Assembly: GCF_036588685.1 (NCBI RefSeq)
Contig: NC_086378.1
Span: 72,123,127-72,187,126, forward strand
Direction of reading: 5' to 3'
From: Mytilus trossulus
Lineage: Eukaryota > Mollusca > Bivalvia > Mytilida > Mytilidae
DNA length: 64,000 bases
Shown: piece after piece, positions 12,801-23,400 of the stretch
Numbering within the stretch: the stretch's first letter is position 1
Layout: the number at the start of each line of letters is the position of its first letter
Position numbers and translations under genes: made by a program
The notes under the pieces: generated by a model
What the model was told of the DNA's origin: nothing
The model's input: the letters and a program-made list of their open reading frames with translations, nothing else
Databases searched by the model: none

Positions 12801-15761
12801 TTGTGTAACAACGTGATCATATTACACCGAATGGAGCCACGGCAATGCACATACACGCAGTAAAAGAACGAATATACAACGTATGCGTAATGCAACCATG
12901 TATTTCACTTTGTCAAACACTCTAAACTATAGAAAACAACTTATTGGATTGAAAAAACATGCTCTTAAACTAATCGCTACTTTGCCGTGAATAACACTAA
13001 AAATGAAACGATACAGAGAAGAGTAGCGTCATGGCGCATGGCGCACACAAAGAAATCTTTGTAAATCACTCTCTTTATATTGGGCTTGACAAACTTCTGC
13101 AACTGCTTCTTTCTAATTTCTTTGCTTCCCCTCTAAGCACGAACTAAAACTAAGTCTATACTAGTCAAAGTGTTTTCGATTTTTTTTTATTTACATGTGG
13201 TCTTTTTTTTTGTTTAGGTAATGCTACATTTGATTGAGTGAGAGAGGAAATTAAAAGGGGGGACCAAGCTGCATATTTCATGTTATTTATGTTACCCACG
13301 TAAAGTGGGTGTAGAGAAATTGTCTATAGACTCATTAATTGTTCCTCTCCACGGATATCTTTAGTAAAAGGCGAAAGATATATTCGTGGTTTGAAGAGAA
13401 ACCAGAGTAACCCGACTTGCACAAACATTGAATATACAGAATAATGTAAATGTTTTCTGAGAGAAGGTGTTTGCGAAAATGAACTTTTTGCAAACATCCT
13501 TAAATTCTACTCAATAAGTATCTACAAATGGCACATTTATGCCGCAGAACCATGTTGGCAAATTATGAATTTTATAGATTTTTCATATTTTTGTTGTGTA
13601 ACAACGTGATCATATTACACCGAATGGAGCCACGGCAATGCACATACACGCAGTAAAAGAACGAATATACAACGTATGCGTAATGCAACCATGTATTTCA
13701 CTTTGTCAAACACTCTAAACTATAGAAAACAACTTATTGGATTGAAAAAACATGCTCTTAAACTAATCGCTACTTTGCCGTGAATAACACTAAAAATGAA
13801 ACGATACAGAGAAGAGTAGCGTCATGGCGCATGGCGCACACAAAGAAATCTTTGTAAATCACTCTCTTTATATTGGGCTTGACAAACTTCTGCAACTGCT
13901 TCTTTCTAATTTCTTTGCTTCCCCTCTAAGCACGAACTAAAACTAAGTCTATACTAGTCAAAGTGTTTTCGATTTTTTTTTATTTACATGTGGTCTTTTT
14001 TTTTGTTTAGGTAATGCTACATTTGATTGAGTGAGAGAGGAAATTAAAAGGGGGGACCAAGCTGCATATTTCATGTTATTTATGTTACCCACGTAAAGTG
14101 GGTGTAGAGAAATTGTCTATAGACTCATTAATTGTTCCTCTCCACGGATATCTTTAGTAAAAGGCGAAAGATATATTCGTGGTTTGAAGAGAAACCAGAG
14201 TAACCCGACTTGCACAAACATTGAATATACAGAATAATGTAAATGTTTTCTGAGAGAAGGTGTTTGCGAAAATGAACTTTTTGCAAACATCCTTAAATTC
14301 TACTCAATAAGTATCTACAAATGGCACATTTATGCCGCAGAACCATGTTGGCAAATTATGAATTTTATAGATTTTTCATATTTTTGTTGTGTAACAACGT
14401 GATCATATTACACCGAATGGAGCCACGGCAATGCACATACACGCAGTAAAAGAACGAATATACAACGTATGCGTAATGCAACCATGTATTTCACTTTGTC
14501 AAACACTCTAAACTATAGAAAACAACTTATTGGATTGAAAAAACATGCTCTTAAACTAATCGCTACTTTGCCGTGAATAACACTAAAAATGAAACGATAC
14601 AGAGAAGAGTAGCGTCATGGCGCATGGCGCACACAAAGAAATCTTTGTAAATCACTCTCTTTATATTGGGCTTGACAAACTTCTGCAACTGCTTCTTTCT
14701 AATTTCTTTGCTTCCCCTCTAAGCACGAACTAAAACTAAGTCTATACTAGTCAAAGTGTTTTCGATTTTTTTTTATTTACATGTGGTCTTTTTTTTTGTT
14801 TAGGTAATGCTACATTTGATTGAGTGAGAGAGGAAATTAAAAGGGGGGACCAAGCTGCATATTTCATGTTATTTATGTTACCCACGTAAAGTGGGTGTAG
14901 AGAAATTGTCTATAGACTCATTAATTGTTCCTCTCCACGGATATCTTTAGTAAAAGGCGAAAGATATATTCGTGGTTTGAAGAGAAACCAGAGTAACCCG
15001 ACTTGCACAAACATTGAATATACAGAATAATGTAAATGTTTTCTGAGAGAAGGTGTTTGCGAAAATGAACTTTTTGCAAACATCCTTAAATTCTACTCAA
15101 TAAGTATCTACAAATGGCACATTTATGCCGCAGAACCATGTTGGCAAATTATGAATTTTATAGATTTTTCATATTTTTGTTGTGTAACAACGTGATCATA
15201 TTACACCGAATGGAGCCACGGCAATGCACATACACGCAGTAAAAGAACGAATATACAACGTATGCGTAATGCAACCATGTATTTCACTTTGTCAAACACT
15301 CTAAACTATAGAAAACAACTTATTGGATTGAAAAAACATGCTCTTAAACTAATCGCTACTTTGCCGTGAATAACACTAAAAATGAAACGATACAGAGAAG
15401 AGTAGCGTCATGGCGCATGGCGCACACAAAGAAATCTTTGTAAATCACTCTCTTTATATTGGGCTTGACAAACTTCTGCAACTGCTTCTTTCTAATTTCT
15501 TTGCTTCCCCTCTAAGCACGAACTAAAACTAAGTCTATACTAGTCAAAGTGTTTTCGATTTTTTTTTATTTACATGTGGTCTTTTTTTTTGTTTAGGTAA
15601 TGCTACATTTGATTGAGTGAGAGAGGAAATTAAAAGGGGGGACCAAGCTGCATATTTCATGTTATTTATGTTACCCACGTAAAGTGGGTGTAGAGAAATT
15701 GTCTATAGACTCATTAATTGTTCCTCTCCACGGATATCTTTAGTAAAAGGCGAAAGATATA

Positions 15762-15775
15762 CAGTGGGAAAGCCA
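15762..15775 (+). repeat. Left terminal inverted repeat of the 4.7-kb insertion
   Basis: The sequence cagtgggaaagcca matches the reverse complement of the right end without mismatch. Similarity stops abruptly after 14 bp. It is preceded by the target duplication ata. Confidence 0.88.
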
Positions 15776-17425
15776 GTGACATTGAAGAGCTACTTCCGGT
15801 AGTCCAGCGGGAAAGGGGAGATAATCTAAAAATTTTGAGGTGGCGCTGTAACCAGCGTGTAAACAAAAACGTAGCCTGTGCTTCAGACAATAAATCTATT
15901 AAAACAACGTATCATCCATCAGTATTTGAGGTTAATTTTTCATAAGAATAGATTTTGTCACACGACTGCCAAATTCGGTATTCAAATAAGTGCTCCGTTA
16001 CTGAAATATGATAAACCAAAAGACTACCTCCGTTGATTTCCAAAAAACCGCGGGTAATCCCCACGACTACAAACAACTGACACAAATGCATCCTAAAGCT
16101 TTTCATTGGTCGAGATATAAATAAATGTGACCTAGAAACATATGGGCACATGACTATGTACAGGATTCCCCGTCACTCTGAGTCTTGTTTACATAATAAA
16201 TACTTCAACCGGAGGTCAAAATTCAACATTTTTCAGACGTTTTGGGAGTTATTTCGGTGCAAAATCAAGCAAATTATGTCATATTTTACAGATTTTAAGC
16301 ACAAAATTGATTGAGACAACGAAGGGTGATGATGTTTTCAGGATTTTAAATATATTTTACTTAAAATGTTGAGTGGTGGAAGGCTCGACACCGTCATTTG
16401 TTGATGTTTACAAGTTGCTCGAACTCCTCGTATCACATTTTCTGTAGTTATTTAATTATGCTGCTGATGTATAACACATTTATGGGCGAGATTTATGTAG
16501 TACATTGAAACTGGTTTAATCTATGAACGAATTTGTCCATATAAATAACTTCCATTGTTTGGAAGTAGACCTACCCCCCTTTTTTCAACAACAAAAAATC
16601 AGATTAGTCAAAAGTTGTTGTCTGAATAAGCATGCAAAAGTTGCAAAGTGTAAGCACTCAGGTAGTCTTTGTTTTAAGCCAATTTTTAGGGTAATGGTTA
16701 CAGTCATTCTTTGATTCTGTAAATTATTATAAATCTGAAATGTTTCAACTTGTCAATTTTAAAAAGTACATGTACCAATCAACAAATATTGCCTGCCTAC
16801 TACTGATGCATCAATAATTTTCATATTTTGTTCTTGTTTATATAAAAAATACTAGGCAAGTGGGAAGTTAACACTCACACATGTTTATAAATGTCTGTCC
16901 TTATTATGCTTATCAAGCAACCTGATGTACACTGTGACTACTGACTATTCATGTTTGAGTGTGTCTGGGCCCTGGGGCATATTTAACTCTTGAGAACTTG
17001 AGTTTAACATTCAATAGGAATTCACAATGCCTAGTACATCAAATTCTTAATACATGTTAGAGCTACATGTATATGACCATTTAAAGCATTAACAAAATGC
17101 TATCACTTCCAAGGTCTACTTTAAAAATGGTATATGAATGTCTCACTCTGATTTTGGTGATCCTGTTTTGTTGCATTGATATAACTGCTTGACCCACATT
17201 TTCATTTTACACCAATCTACAGGAAAACAAATCTTGGACACAGGATATATAGTTTATTAAGAATCACACCATTCCTATATCTGTGTGCTGATTTTTCTGC
17301 AATAGAATACCTTTCCACACATTCATTGACATTTTACTCCGTTCTAAAAGCACACAATTGCAATAATTTGCAAAATCATGTGTTTACATATCTAGGAAAA
17401 GGGCACATAGACATCTCATTCATAA
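15776..17425. other. Interior of the insertion, left part: no gene recognised
   Basis: AT-rich sequence. Short ORFs here (up to about 84 codons) show no domain, codon bias or splice context that I can support. The first 100 bp are less AT-rich than the rest (tggcgctgtaaccagcgtg near 15840). I found no transposase motif. Confidence 0.6.
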
Positions 17426-17429
17426 TACT

Positions 17430-17540
17430 ACACAAGGAGCAGGATCTGCTAACTCTTCCAGAGCACCTGAGATCAATTATATGTTGTGGGTTCAAGTTGA
17501 TCAGTTTTCTTTTTTCTAATTTGTATATTAGTTTAAACTT
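17430..17540 (+). repeat. Fragment of a bivalve interspersed repeat
   Basis: The stretch around 17438-17476, including gagcacctgagatca, matches a repeat I recognise from mussel sequences. A second diverged relative with ggagcactcgagttc lies near 53,407 in this window. Its boundaries are uncertain. Confidence 0.45.
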
Positions 17541-17830
17541 TTCATCAAAAAGTCTGAAAAAAGAGATATGTATCTACTGAAAATGATTTATTTAGGTGCA
17601 GGGGTTACCACACTTTGAAATCTACATGGAAGCAAAACAGTGAAAGGTCATGTTATGATAGGCCACCTGAGAGACCTCACTACGTCTACGAGAAGTGAAC
17701 AATTCTAGAAACTTTCCATTTAAGTCATTCAAACCTTATAAAGAATAAAAGACCATCATTTTAACTTTTTATATCTTTTATTTTTCTTATGTCTCAAATA
17801 CTACAGTACATACATGTATATGTCTGATAC

Positions 17831-17957
17831 CAGTGACAGATCCAGAACTTTTTCTATGGGGGGTGCGGGGGGTTGCTGCTGCTGACTAACTTAAAAGGGG
17901 CCCGCTCCAGTGATTCCCTATTTAATCAACCAATTTTTTCCTATGAAAGGGGGGCCG
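17831..17957 (+). mobile_element. 5' end fragment of a non-autonomous DNA transposon (cagtgacagatccag type)
   Basis: It begins with cagtgacagatccag and continues into a G-run-rich stretch (ggggggtgcgggggg) ending near a second G run at 17948. This is the layout of short mussel DNA elements whose ends read cagtggcggatcc. No matching right terminus is visible, so it is a truncated copy nested in the larger insertion. Confidence 0.5.
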
Positions 17958-19405
17958 TATGAATATGCTAGCTTTGCATCAATGAATCTCAGGTTTTTCA
18001 ATGACATTTAGTAATATTGTATTGCAACAGCATAGTGTCTCGTGTACATTTACCCCACGTTATCAATATAAAATGGTGGAGTGTTTCACATTGTATGTAT
18101 ATTTGAAAATATAAAAATGTTTAGTAATAAAAGTTTATTAAATAATGAATAAATACAGTCATAAAAAAAATGTTAAAATGAAAAATATGTAAAAAGTATT
18201 TTAAACAATTAAGGAGAACTATTGTTAAAATTAAAAAGTTTTTTAAAGTAAAATCAAGTCAAATAGTCCTCTGTCCCATACATGTAAATCCTCAATATAG
18301 AAATCCTGCTCTTCTTATTCCTATTGTTATCTGAAAATATATAATTTATGCAGATGATATTATCAAATGAATATAATTTCAAACTTCTCTAGAGTTGCTA
18401 TATGATCGGTAAATTATAATATATTTGAATTGTCTACTGACAAAAACATGATCTTCTGAGTTCCCAATTTAAAAAAAAAATGTTGAAAGGAAATACTAGA
18501 ATCTGAAGGATCAATCCCGAAATCCTGAGCTAAAAAATACCCAATCCAGACGTCCCGAAAAAGGTCCTCTAGAAAAGGTAATAATTATACACACCAACAG
18601 ATGTTGGAGAAATTTTCTACTTAATATAAATTCATTTACTTAGTATCTAAAATTCATCATCATAATAACATATCAACCTTTTTGATAGATATAAATAATG
18701 TTTAAATGAAGTATAACATAATATGCAACATTAAATTATCTTACAGGTATCTGTTATTTAAAAGATAACTTTTCATTCAATCATTCATATCTTTAATTCT
18801 TCATACCAGTAATTGATAATAAATGTATCCAACGCCAATAAAACCTGGCCACAACACCTAGCCAATACTGAAGGTGGCAATAAAATTCAACAATAAATCA
18901 CATAATTTTTTTTTTAGCATGGAAGGAGGGACAGAATTTATACTTTCCTACTGGTGAATATTTCATATACCTGAAATCTTTAAAATATATTTTACATGCC
19001 CATATGCACTATTCAGCAAAAATAATAGTACTGTTGTTCACATAGACAAGGGTCTGGATGGGGTATTCTGCATTTCTTTATCATTTAATCCTTAAGTTCA
19101 TTTGTCTCTATTTTTTTTTATACTTTTTGTCCATAATTTCTCTTTCCTCAATATATAAATTAGCACATCAATAGTTCAAAATGATTATGACCAGACCTCT
19201 GGCTTGCTGCTAGGAATATTTAGATTTTTTCTGGGATACATAGGAAGTCGTCCCAGAAAAAAAGTAGTCTTGTCAGACTTCATAATTATTTGGACTAGCA
19301 TGTCATTTGCTCTATTTTTTCCTTATTTCATGGTAAATTTTCTCTATTTTTGTTCCTTTAGTAATAATTCTCTAATTCTTTATATGTTTTAATAGTCATA
19401 GTTCC
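17958..19405. other. AT-rich interior of the insertion: nothing recognised
   Basis: Low-complexity AT-rich DNA with several A and T runs. No coding, RNA or repeat structure could be supported. Confidence 0.55.
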
Positions 19406-19513
19406 CAGTGGCAGATCCAGGGATAGGGTTCCAGGGATTGGAATCTCCCTTTTTGGGGGACGATCAATGCATTTGAATGGGGACATATAGTTGGAACCCC
19501 CTTTATCCTGGGG
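19406..19513 (+). mobile_element. Second cagtggcagatccag-type transposon end fragment
   Basis: It starts cagtggcagatccaggga and continues through gatcaatgcatttgaatg and ggggacatatagttggaac, a pattern I recognise as a very common bivalve non-autonomous element. The expected opposite terminus is absent, so it is truncated near 19513. It has the same orientation as the fragment at 17831. Confidence 0.55.
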
Positions 19514-20412
19514 ATAGTAATTTTTTTCCTTTATTTTTTGTTTGTTTGTTTTTTGTGATTTTTGTCACACTTTTTGGGTTCAAAAATAAAAATGTTAACC
19601 TTTTTACTATTCGAGACAACCAAACAAATCAACACAAATGCTTTACACAACTGTAAAACTTTAATTAAAATTTAAATGCTAACATTGACATGCCAAAATT
19701 GAAGTTTTATTCAAATTGAAGTCTCACCGCTGGAAAAGGGGCGTTTATTTACATGTGGTCTACGGAAATTTACTGGATTTCAGAATCGAAAAAAGGCAAA
19801 CATGTAGCCATAACCCGATCAGATCAATGAATTATGTTATGGATGGTATTCATATCTTTCTACTTACCATTAAAAGTAATAATACTAGGATTTCGTGAGC
19901 TCAGAAACCTTAATCTGTTGAAAAATGGCGTCGATTTATGTGCTTCCTTTTCGCAGCCTCAGTTACAATTTGACACGGAGTGATGGGTATTTATGCAAAT
20001 ATTTAGGGACTCCTATCATCATAGATACTATTTTTGGTCATGTTATATTTAAATAGCCAATAGGATGCAAATGTGTCAGTTATTTTCAGAAGGGGAAAAC
20101 ACCCGCCATATTTTTATCTTCCAAATTAACAACGTCACTTGCCATTTTCAGATGTTCGTTTCTTGTAAATAAAATCTTCTAAGAAGAAAAAATAGCATGG
20201 TCACCTGAAAAACTTACCTATATAACTAATTGATGATGAAATGACACAAGTTTAATTGTCTTTAATGATAAATTTCTCGAAAAATCACACGTACACGATG
20301 TAAACAAATTGCCGCGATGGCGCGATACTGTCGCCCTCTATGAAAAATCGGGATTGTCGCCCTTGATTTTCTGGCCTTTACGTCATATGGAAGGAGGCGC
20401 AGAATCGATCCG
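19514..20412. other. Interior of the insertion, right part: no gene recognised
   Basis: AT-rich sequence with a small CpG-containing stretch near 20,310-20,420. Short ORFs are not supported. An 18-bp match to the satellite unit lies at 19744-19761. Confidence 0.55.
19744..19761 (+). repeat. 18-bp sequence shared with the satellite unit
   Basis: The sequence tttatttacatgtggtct occurs here and once in every satellite unit (for example 499-516). Flanking similarity is weak. It may be a trace of common ancestry or a coincidence in AT-rich DNA. Confidence 0.5.
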
Positions 20413-20426
20413 TGGCTTTCCCACTG
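20413..20426 (-). repeat. Right terminal inverted repeat of the 4.7-kb insertion
   Basis: The sequence tggctttcccactg is the exact reverse complement of the left terminus. It is followed by ata, and the satellite consensus then continues in register. Confidence 0.88.
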
Positions 20427-23400
20427 ATATTCGTGGTTTGAAGAGAAACCAGAGTAACCCGACTTGCACAAACATTGAATATACAGAATAATGTAAATGT
20501 TTTCTGAGAGAAGGTGTTTGCGAAAATGAACTTTTTGCAAACATCCTTAAATTCTACTCAATAAGTATCTACAAATGGCACATTTATGCCGCAGAACCAT
20601 GTTGGCAAATTATGAATTTTATAGATTTTTCATATTTTTGTTGTGTAACAACGTGATCATATTACACCGAATGGAGCCACGGCAATGCACATACACGCAG
20701 TAAAAGAACGAATATACAACGTATGCGTAATGCAACCATGTATTTCACTTTGTCAAACACTCTAAACTATAGAAAACAACTTATTGGATTGAAAAAACAT
20801 GCTCTTAAATTAATCGCTACTTTGCCGTGAATAACACTAAAAATGAAACGATACAGAGAAGAGTAGCGTCATGGCGCATGGCGCACACAAAGAAATCTTT
20901 GTAAATCACTCTCTTTATATTGGGCTTGACAAACTTCTGCAACTGCTTCTTTCTAATTTCTTTGCTTCCCCTCTAAGCACGAACTAAAACTAAGTCTATA
21001 CTAGTCAAAGTGTTTTCGATTTTTTTTTATTTACATGTGGTCTTTTTTTTTGTTTAGGTAATGCTACATTTGATTGAGTGAGAGAGGAAATTAAAAGGGG
21101 GGACCAAGCTGCATATTTCATGTTATTTATGTTACCCACGTAAAGTGGGTGTAGAGAAATTGTCTATAGACTCATTAATTGTTCCTCTCCACGGATATCT
21201 TTAGTAAAAGGCGAAAGATATATTCGTGGTTTGAAGAGAAACCAGAGTAACCCGACTTGCACAAACATTGAATATACAGAATAATGTAAATGTTTTCTGA
21301 GAGAAGGTGTTTGCGAAAATGAACTTTTTGCAAACATCCTTAAATTCTACTCAATAAGTATCTACAAATGGCACATTTATGCCGCAGAACCATGTTGGCA
21401 AATTATGAATTTTATAGATTTTTCATATTTTTGTTGTGTAACAACGTGATCATATTACACCGAATGGAGCCACGGCAATGCACATACACGCAGTAAAAGA
21501 ACGAATATACAACGTATGCGTAATGCAACCATGTATTTCACTTTGTCAAACACTCTAAACTATAGAAAACAACTTATTGGATTGAAAAAACATGCTCTTA
21601 AACTAATCGCTACTTTGCCGTGAATAACACTAAAAATGAAACGATACAGAGAAGAGTAGCGTCATGGCGCATGGCGCACACAAAGAAATCTTTGTAAATC
21701 ACTCTCTTTATATTGGGCTTGACAAACTTCTGCAACTGCTTCTTTCTAATTTCTTTGCTTCCCCTCTAAGCACGAACTAAAACTAAGTCTATACTAGTCA
21801 AAGTGTTTTCGATTTTTTTTTATTTACATGTGGTCTTTTTTTTTGTTTAGGTAATGCTACATTTGATTGAGTGAGAGAGGAAATTAAAAGGGGGGACCAA
21901 GCTGCATATTTCATGTTATTTATGTTACCCACGTAAAGTGGGTGTAGAGAAATTGTCTATAGACTCATTAATTGTTCCTCTCCACGGATATCTTTAGTAA
22001 AAGGCGAAAGATATATTCGTGGTTTGAAGAGAAACCAGAGTAACCCGACTTGCACAAACATTGAATATACAGAATAATGTAAATGTTTTCTGAGAGAAGG
22101 TGTTTGCGAAAATGAACTTTTTGCAAACATCCTTAAATTCTACTCAATAAGTATCTACAAATGGCACATTTATGCCGCAGAACCATGTTGGCAAATTATG
22201 AATTTTATAGATTTTTCATATTTTTGTTGTGTAACAACGTGATCATATTACACCGAATGGAGCCACGGCAATGCACATACACGCAGTAAAAGAACGAATA
22301 TACAACGTATGCGTAATGCAACCATGTGTTTCACTTTGTCAAACACTCTAAACTATAGAAAACAACTTATTGGATTGAAAAAACATGCTCTTAAACTAAT
22401 CGCTACTTTGCCGTGAATAACACTAAAAATGAAACGATACAGAGAAGAGTAGCGTCATGGCGCATGGCGCACACAAAGAAATCTTTGTAAATCACTCTCT
22501 TTATATTGGGCTTGACAAACTTCTGCAACTGCTTCTTTCTAATTTCTTTGCTTCCCCTCTAAGCACGAACTAAAACTAAGTCTATACTAGTCAAAGTGTT
22601 TTCGATTTTTTTTTATTTACATGTGGTCTTTTTTTTTGTTTAGGTAATGCTACATTTGATTGAGTGAGAGAGGAAATTAAAAGGGGGGACCAAGCTGCAT
22701 ATTTCATGTTATTTATGTTACCCACGTAAAGTGGGTGTAGAGAAATTGTCTATAGACTCATTAATTGTTCCTCTCCACGGATATCTTTAGTAAAAGGCGA
22801 AAGATATATTCGTGGTTTGAAGAGAAACCAGAGTAACCCGACTTGCACAAACATTGAATATACAGAATAATGTAAATGTTTTCTGAGAGAAGGTGTTTGC
22901 GAAAATGAACTTTTTGCAAACATCCTTAAATTCTACTCAATAAGTATCTACAAATGGCACATTTATGCCGCAGAACCATGTTGGCAAATTATGAATTTTA
23001 TAGATTTTTCATATTTTTGTTGTGTAACAACGTGATCATATTACACCGAATGGAGCCACGGCAATGCACATACACGCAGTAAAAGAACGAATATACAACG
23101 TATGCGTAATGCAACCATGTATTTCACTTTGTCAAACACTCTAAACTATAGAAAACAACTTATTGGATTGAAAAAACATGCTCTTAAACTAATCGCTACT
23201 TTGCCGTGAATAACACTAAAAATGAAACGATACAGAGAAGAGTAGCGTCATGGCGCATGGCGCACACAAAGAAATCTTTGTAAATCACTCTCTTTATATT
23301 GGGCTTGACAAACTTCTGCAACTGCTTCTTTCTAATTTCTTTGCTTCCCCTCTAAGCACGAACTAAAACTAAGTCTATACTAGTCAAAGTGTTTTCGATT

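Larger units (their letters stand above)
1..15761. repeat. Satellite array, left segment: 793-bp unit, 19 full copies plus a partial one
   Basis: This is a head-to-tail array. Units begin at 1, 793, 1586, 2379 and so on to 15068, and the split unit runs to 15761. The first unit is 792 bp because it has four A instead of five in the run near 312. One unit has seven G instead of six near 3746. All other spacings are 793. The unit is AT-rich, has stops in all frames and keeps no long ORF. It contains two copies of atggcgc, T9 tracts, a short GC-rich patch and several dyads. I see no rRNA, tRNA, snRNA or histone sequence in it. The array runs off the left edge, so its true length is unknown. The unit length does not match the mussel satellites I know of (roughly 70-260 bp), but no search was run. 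Confidence 0.98.
15762..20426. mobile_element. 4,665-bp DNA-transposon-like insertion with 14-bp TIRs inside a satellite unit
   Basis: The segment is bounded by perfect 14-bp terminal inverted repeats (cagtgggaaagcca at the left end, its reverse complement at the right). It is flanked by ata on both sides (15759-15761 and 20427-20429). Unit arithmetic confirms the target duplication. The left remnant is 694 nt and the right remnant 102 nt, totalling 796, which is 793 plus 3. Removing the insert and one ata restores the consensus exactly. A 3-bp duplication argues against hAT (8 bp), is compatible with CACTA or PIF/Harbinger-like integration, and leaves the superfamily open. I see no transposase; all ORFs inside are under 100 codons. 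The interior holds fragments of other mussel repeats, so it is a large non-autonomous element, not a compact one. A 2-bp duplication with one extra terminal base is a less tidy reading. Confidence 0.85.

Noticed and set aside
15718-15945. 75-codon ORF across the left junction of the insertion (start TTG-like)
   Set aside because: It spans satellite and transposon end, has no domain, and is a chance product of the junction.
20262-20540. Overlapping ORFs on both strands across the right junction of the insertion
   Set aside because: Again chance frames over a transposon/satellite boundary with no recognisable protein feature.
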